This document shows, in pieces, positions 14,180 to 14,557 of a stretch of DNA of 14,557 nt. The stretch is from assembly GCF_937875265.1 (NCBI RefSeq), contig NZ_CALLXM010000124.1, positions 1-14,557 on the forward strand. Reading direction: 5' to 3'. A program made the position numbers and the translations under genes. The notes under the pieces were generated by a model that worked only from the letters and a program-made list of their open reading frames with translations, was not told the DNA's origin and searched no databases. The stretch is from an uncultured Acetobacter sp. (GTDB taxonomy: Bacteria > Pseudomonadota > Alphaproteobacteria > Acetobacterales > Acetobacteraceae). Position 1 is the stretch's first letter; each line of letters opens with the position of its first letter.

Positions 14180-14557
14180 GTGCGTGGCTTTGCCTGAAAA
14201 GGTGAAGGATTGGGGCGTACGGGCAGACCGGCTTCAGCCAGCGCTGTTTTAACCTGAGACACTGTGAACTGGCCAAAATGGAAGACACTGGCAGCAAGAA
14301 GCCCCGTGGCTCCCGCCTGTGCACCTTCCACAAAATGCTTCAGCTCTCCCACGCCGCCAGACGCGACAATCGGGAGCCTGACCGCCTGCGTTGCGGCTTT
14401 CAGCAAAGACAGATCAAAGCCTGAGCGTGTGCCATCACGGTCCATGGAGGTTAGCAGGATTTCTCCTGCACCACGCTCGGCTACTTCCCGGCACCAGTCA
14501 ATAACATCTCGTCCGGCGGGGGTGCGGCCCCCGTGAGTGTAGACTTCCCATTTGCCG
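14176..14557 (-). CDS. hisF: Imidazole glycerol phosphate synthase cyclase subunit HisF (3' part only)
   Basis: HisF is the cyclase half of the HisH-HisF enzyme. It turns PRFAR plus ammonia into imidazole glycerol phosphate and AICAR. The last 126 residues are present; the start lies beyond the window edge at 14557. They cover the second half of the (beta/alpha)8 barrel: WEVYTHGGRTPAG, then GAGEILLTSMDRDGT, where the first Asp corresponds to the catalytic acid-base aspartate (Asp130/Asp176 region of family members). Phosphate-binding loops are LPIVASGGVGELKHF and GATGLLAASVFHFGQ. The C-terminus is a short Pro-rich tail. The TGA overlaps the ATG of hisE. It is probably in an operon with further his genes upstream, outside the window. 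Confidence 0.95.
   Translation of the reverse strand, partial: GKWEVYTHGGRTPAGRDVIDWCREVAERGAGEILLTSMDRDGTRSGFDLSLLKAATQAVRLPIVASGGVGELKHFVEGAQAGATGLLAASVFHFGQFTVSQVKTALAEAGLPVRPNPSPFQAKPRT

Overview
The window looks like a chromosomal, origin-proximal segment of an alphaproteobacterium, most likely an acetic acid bacterium (Acetobacteraceae). This rests on the mnmE-mnmG-rsmG-parA-parB block, the moderately high GC content and the general look of the proteins. The family-level placement is inference; no database was searched. The gene content is largely housekeeping, with no insertion sequence, phage, CRISPR array or obvious defence system.

Layout. Positions 1-422: the 3' end of a Gly/Tyr/Trp-rich small protein and its strong terminator. 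490-2577: an exported M1-type zinc aminopeptidase, convergent with an Ogt-type DNA alkyl-transferase (2614-3081, minus). 3318-8824: the plus-strand block mnmE, mnmG, rsmG, parA, parB, with tight spacing or overlaps. It joins tRNA wobble-uridine modification, 16S rRNA methylation and chromosome partitioning. Two perfect 16-bp parS palindromes lie inside the coding sequences of mnmE and rsmG, so the block carries both the partition proteins and their centromere sites. 8892-8967: tRNA-Lys(CTT). A gene-free spacer holding a long inverted repeat leads to a Gtt1-like glutathione S-transferase (9404-10087).

10088-11416 looks like a small stress region. A CsbD-family gene (minus) has a perfect match to the alphaproteobacterial EcfG general-stress promoter, GGAAC-N16-CGTT, and a 15-bp-stem terminator. 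The divergent DUF4186 gene has a one-mismatch version, AGAAC-N17-CGTT. 11470-14557 is a minus-strand unit read hisF (partial) - hisE - HIT protein - YdjA-like nitroreductase - UbiH/UbiF-type FAD monooxygenase. The first joins are an ATGA overlap and a 3-nt gap. HisE has a Lys/Ala-rich, histone-tail-like N-terminal extension that no alternative start codon removes.

Most informative points: the two parS sites embedded in protein-coding sequence, the EcfG-type promoters facing away from each other at csbD/DUF4186, and the basic tail on HisE. I found no clearly undescribed multi-gene system.
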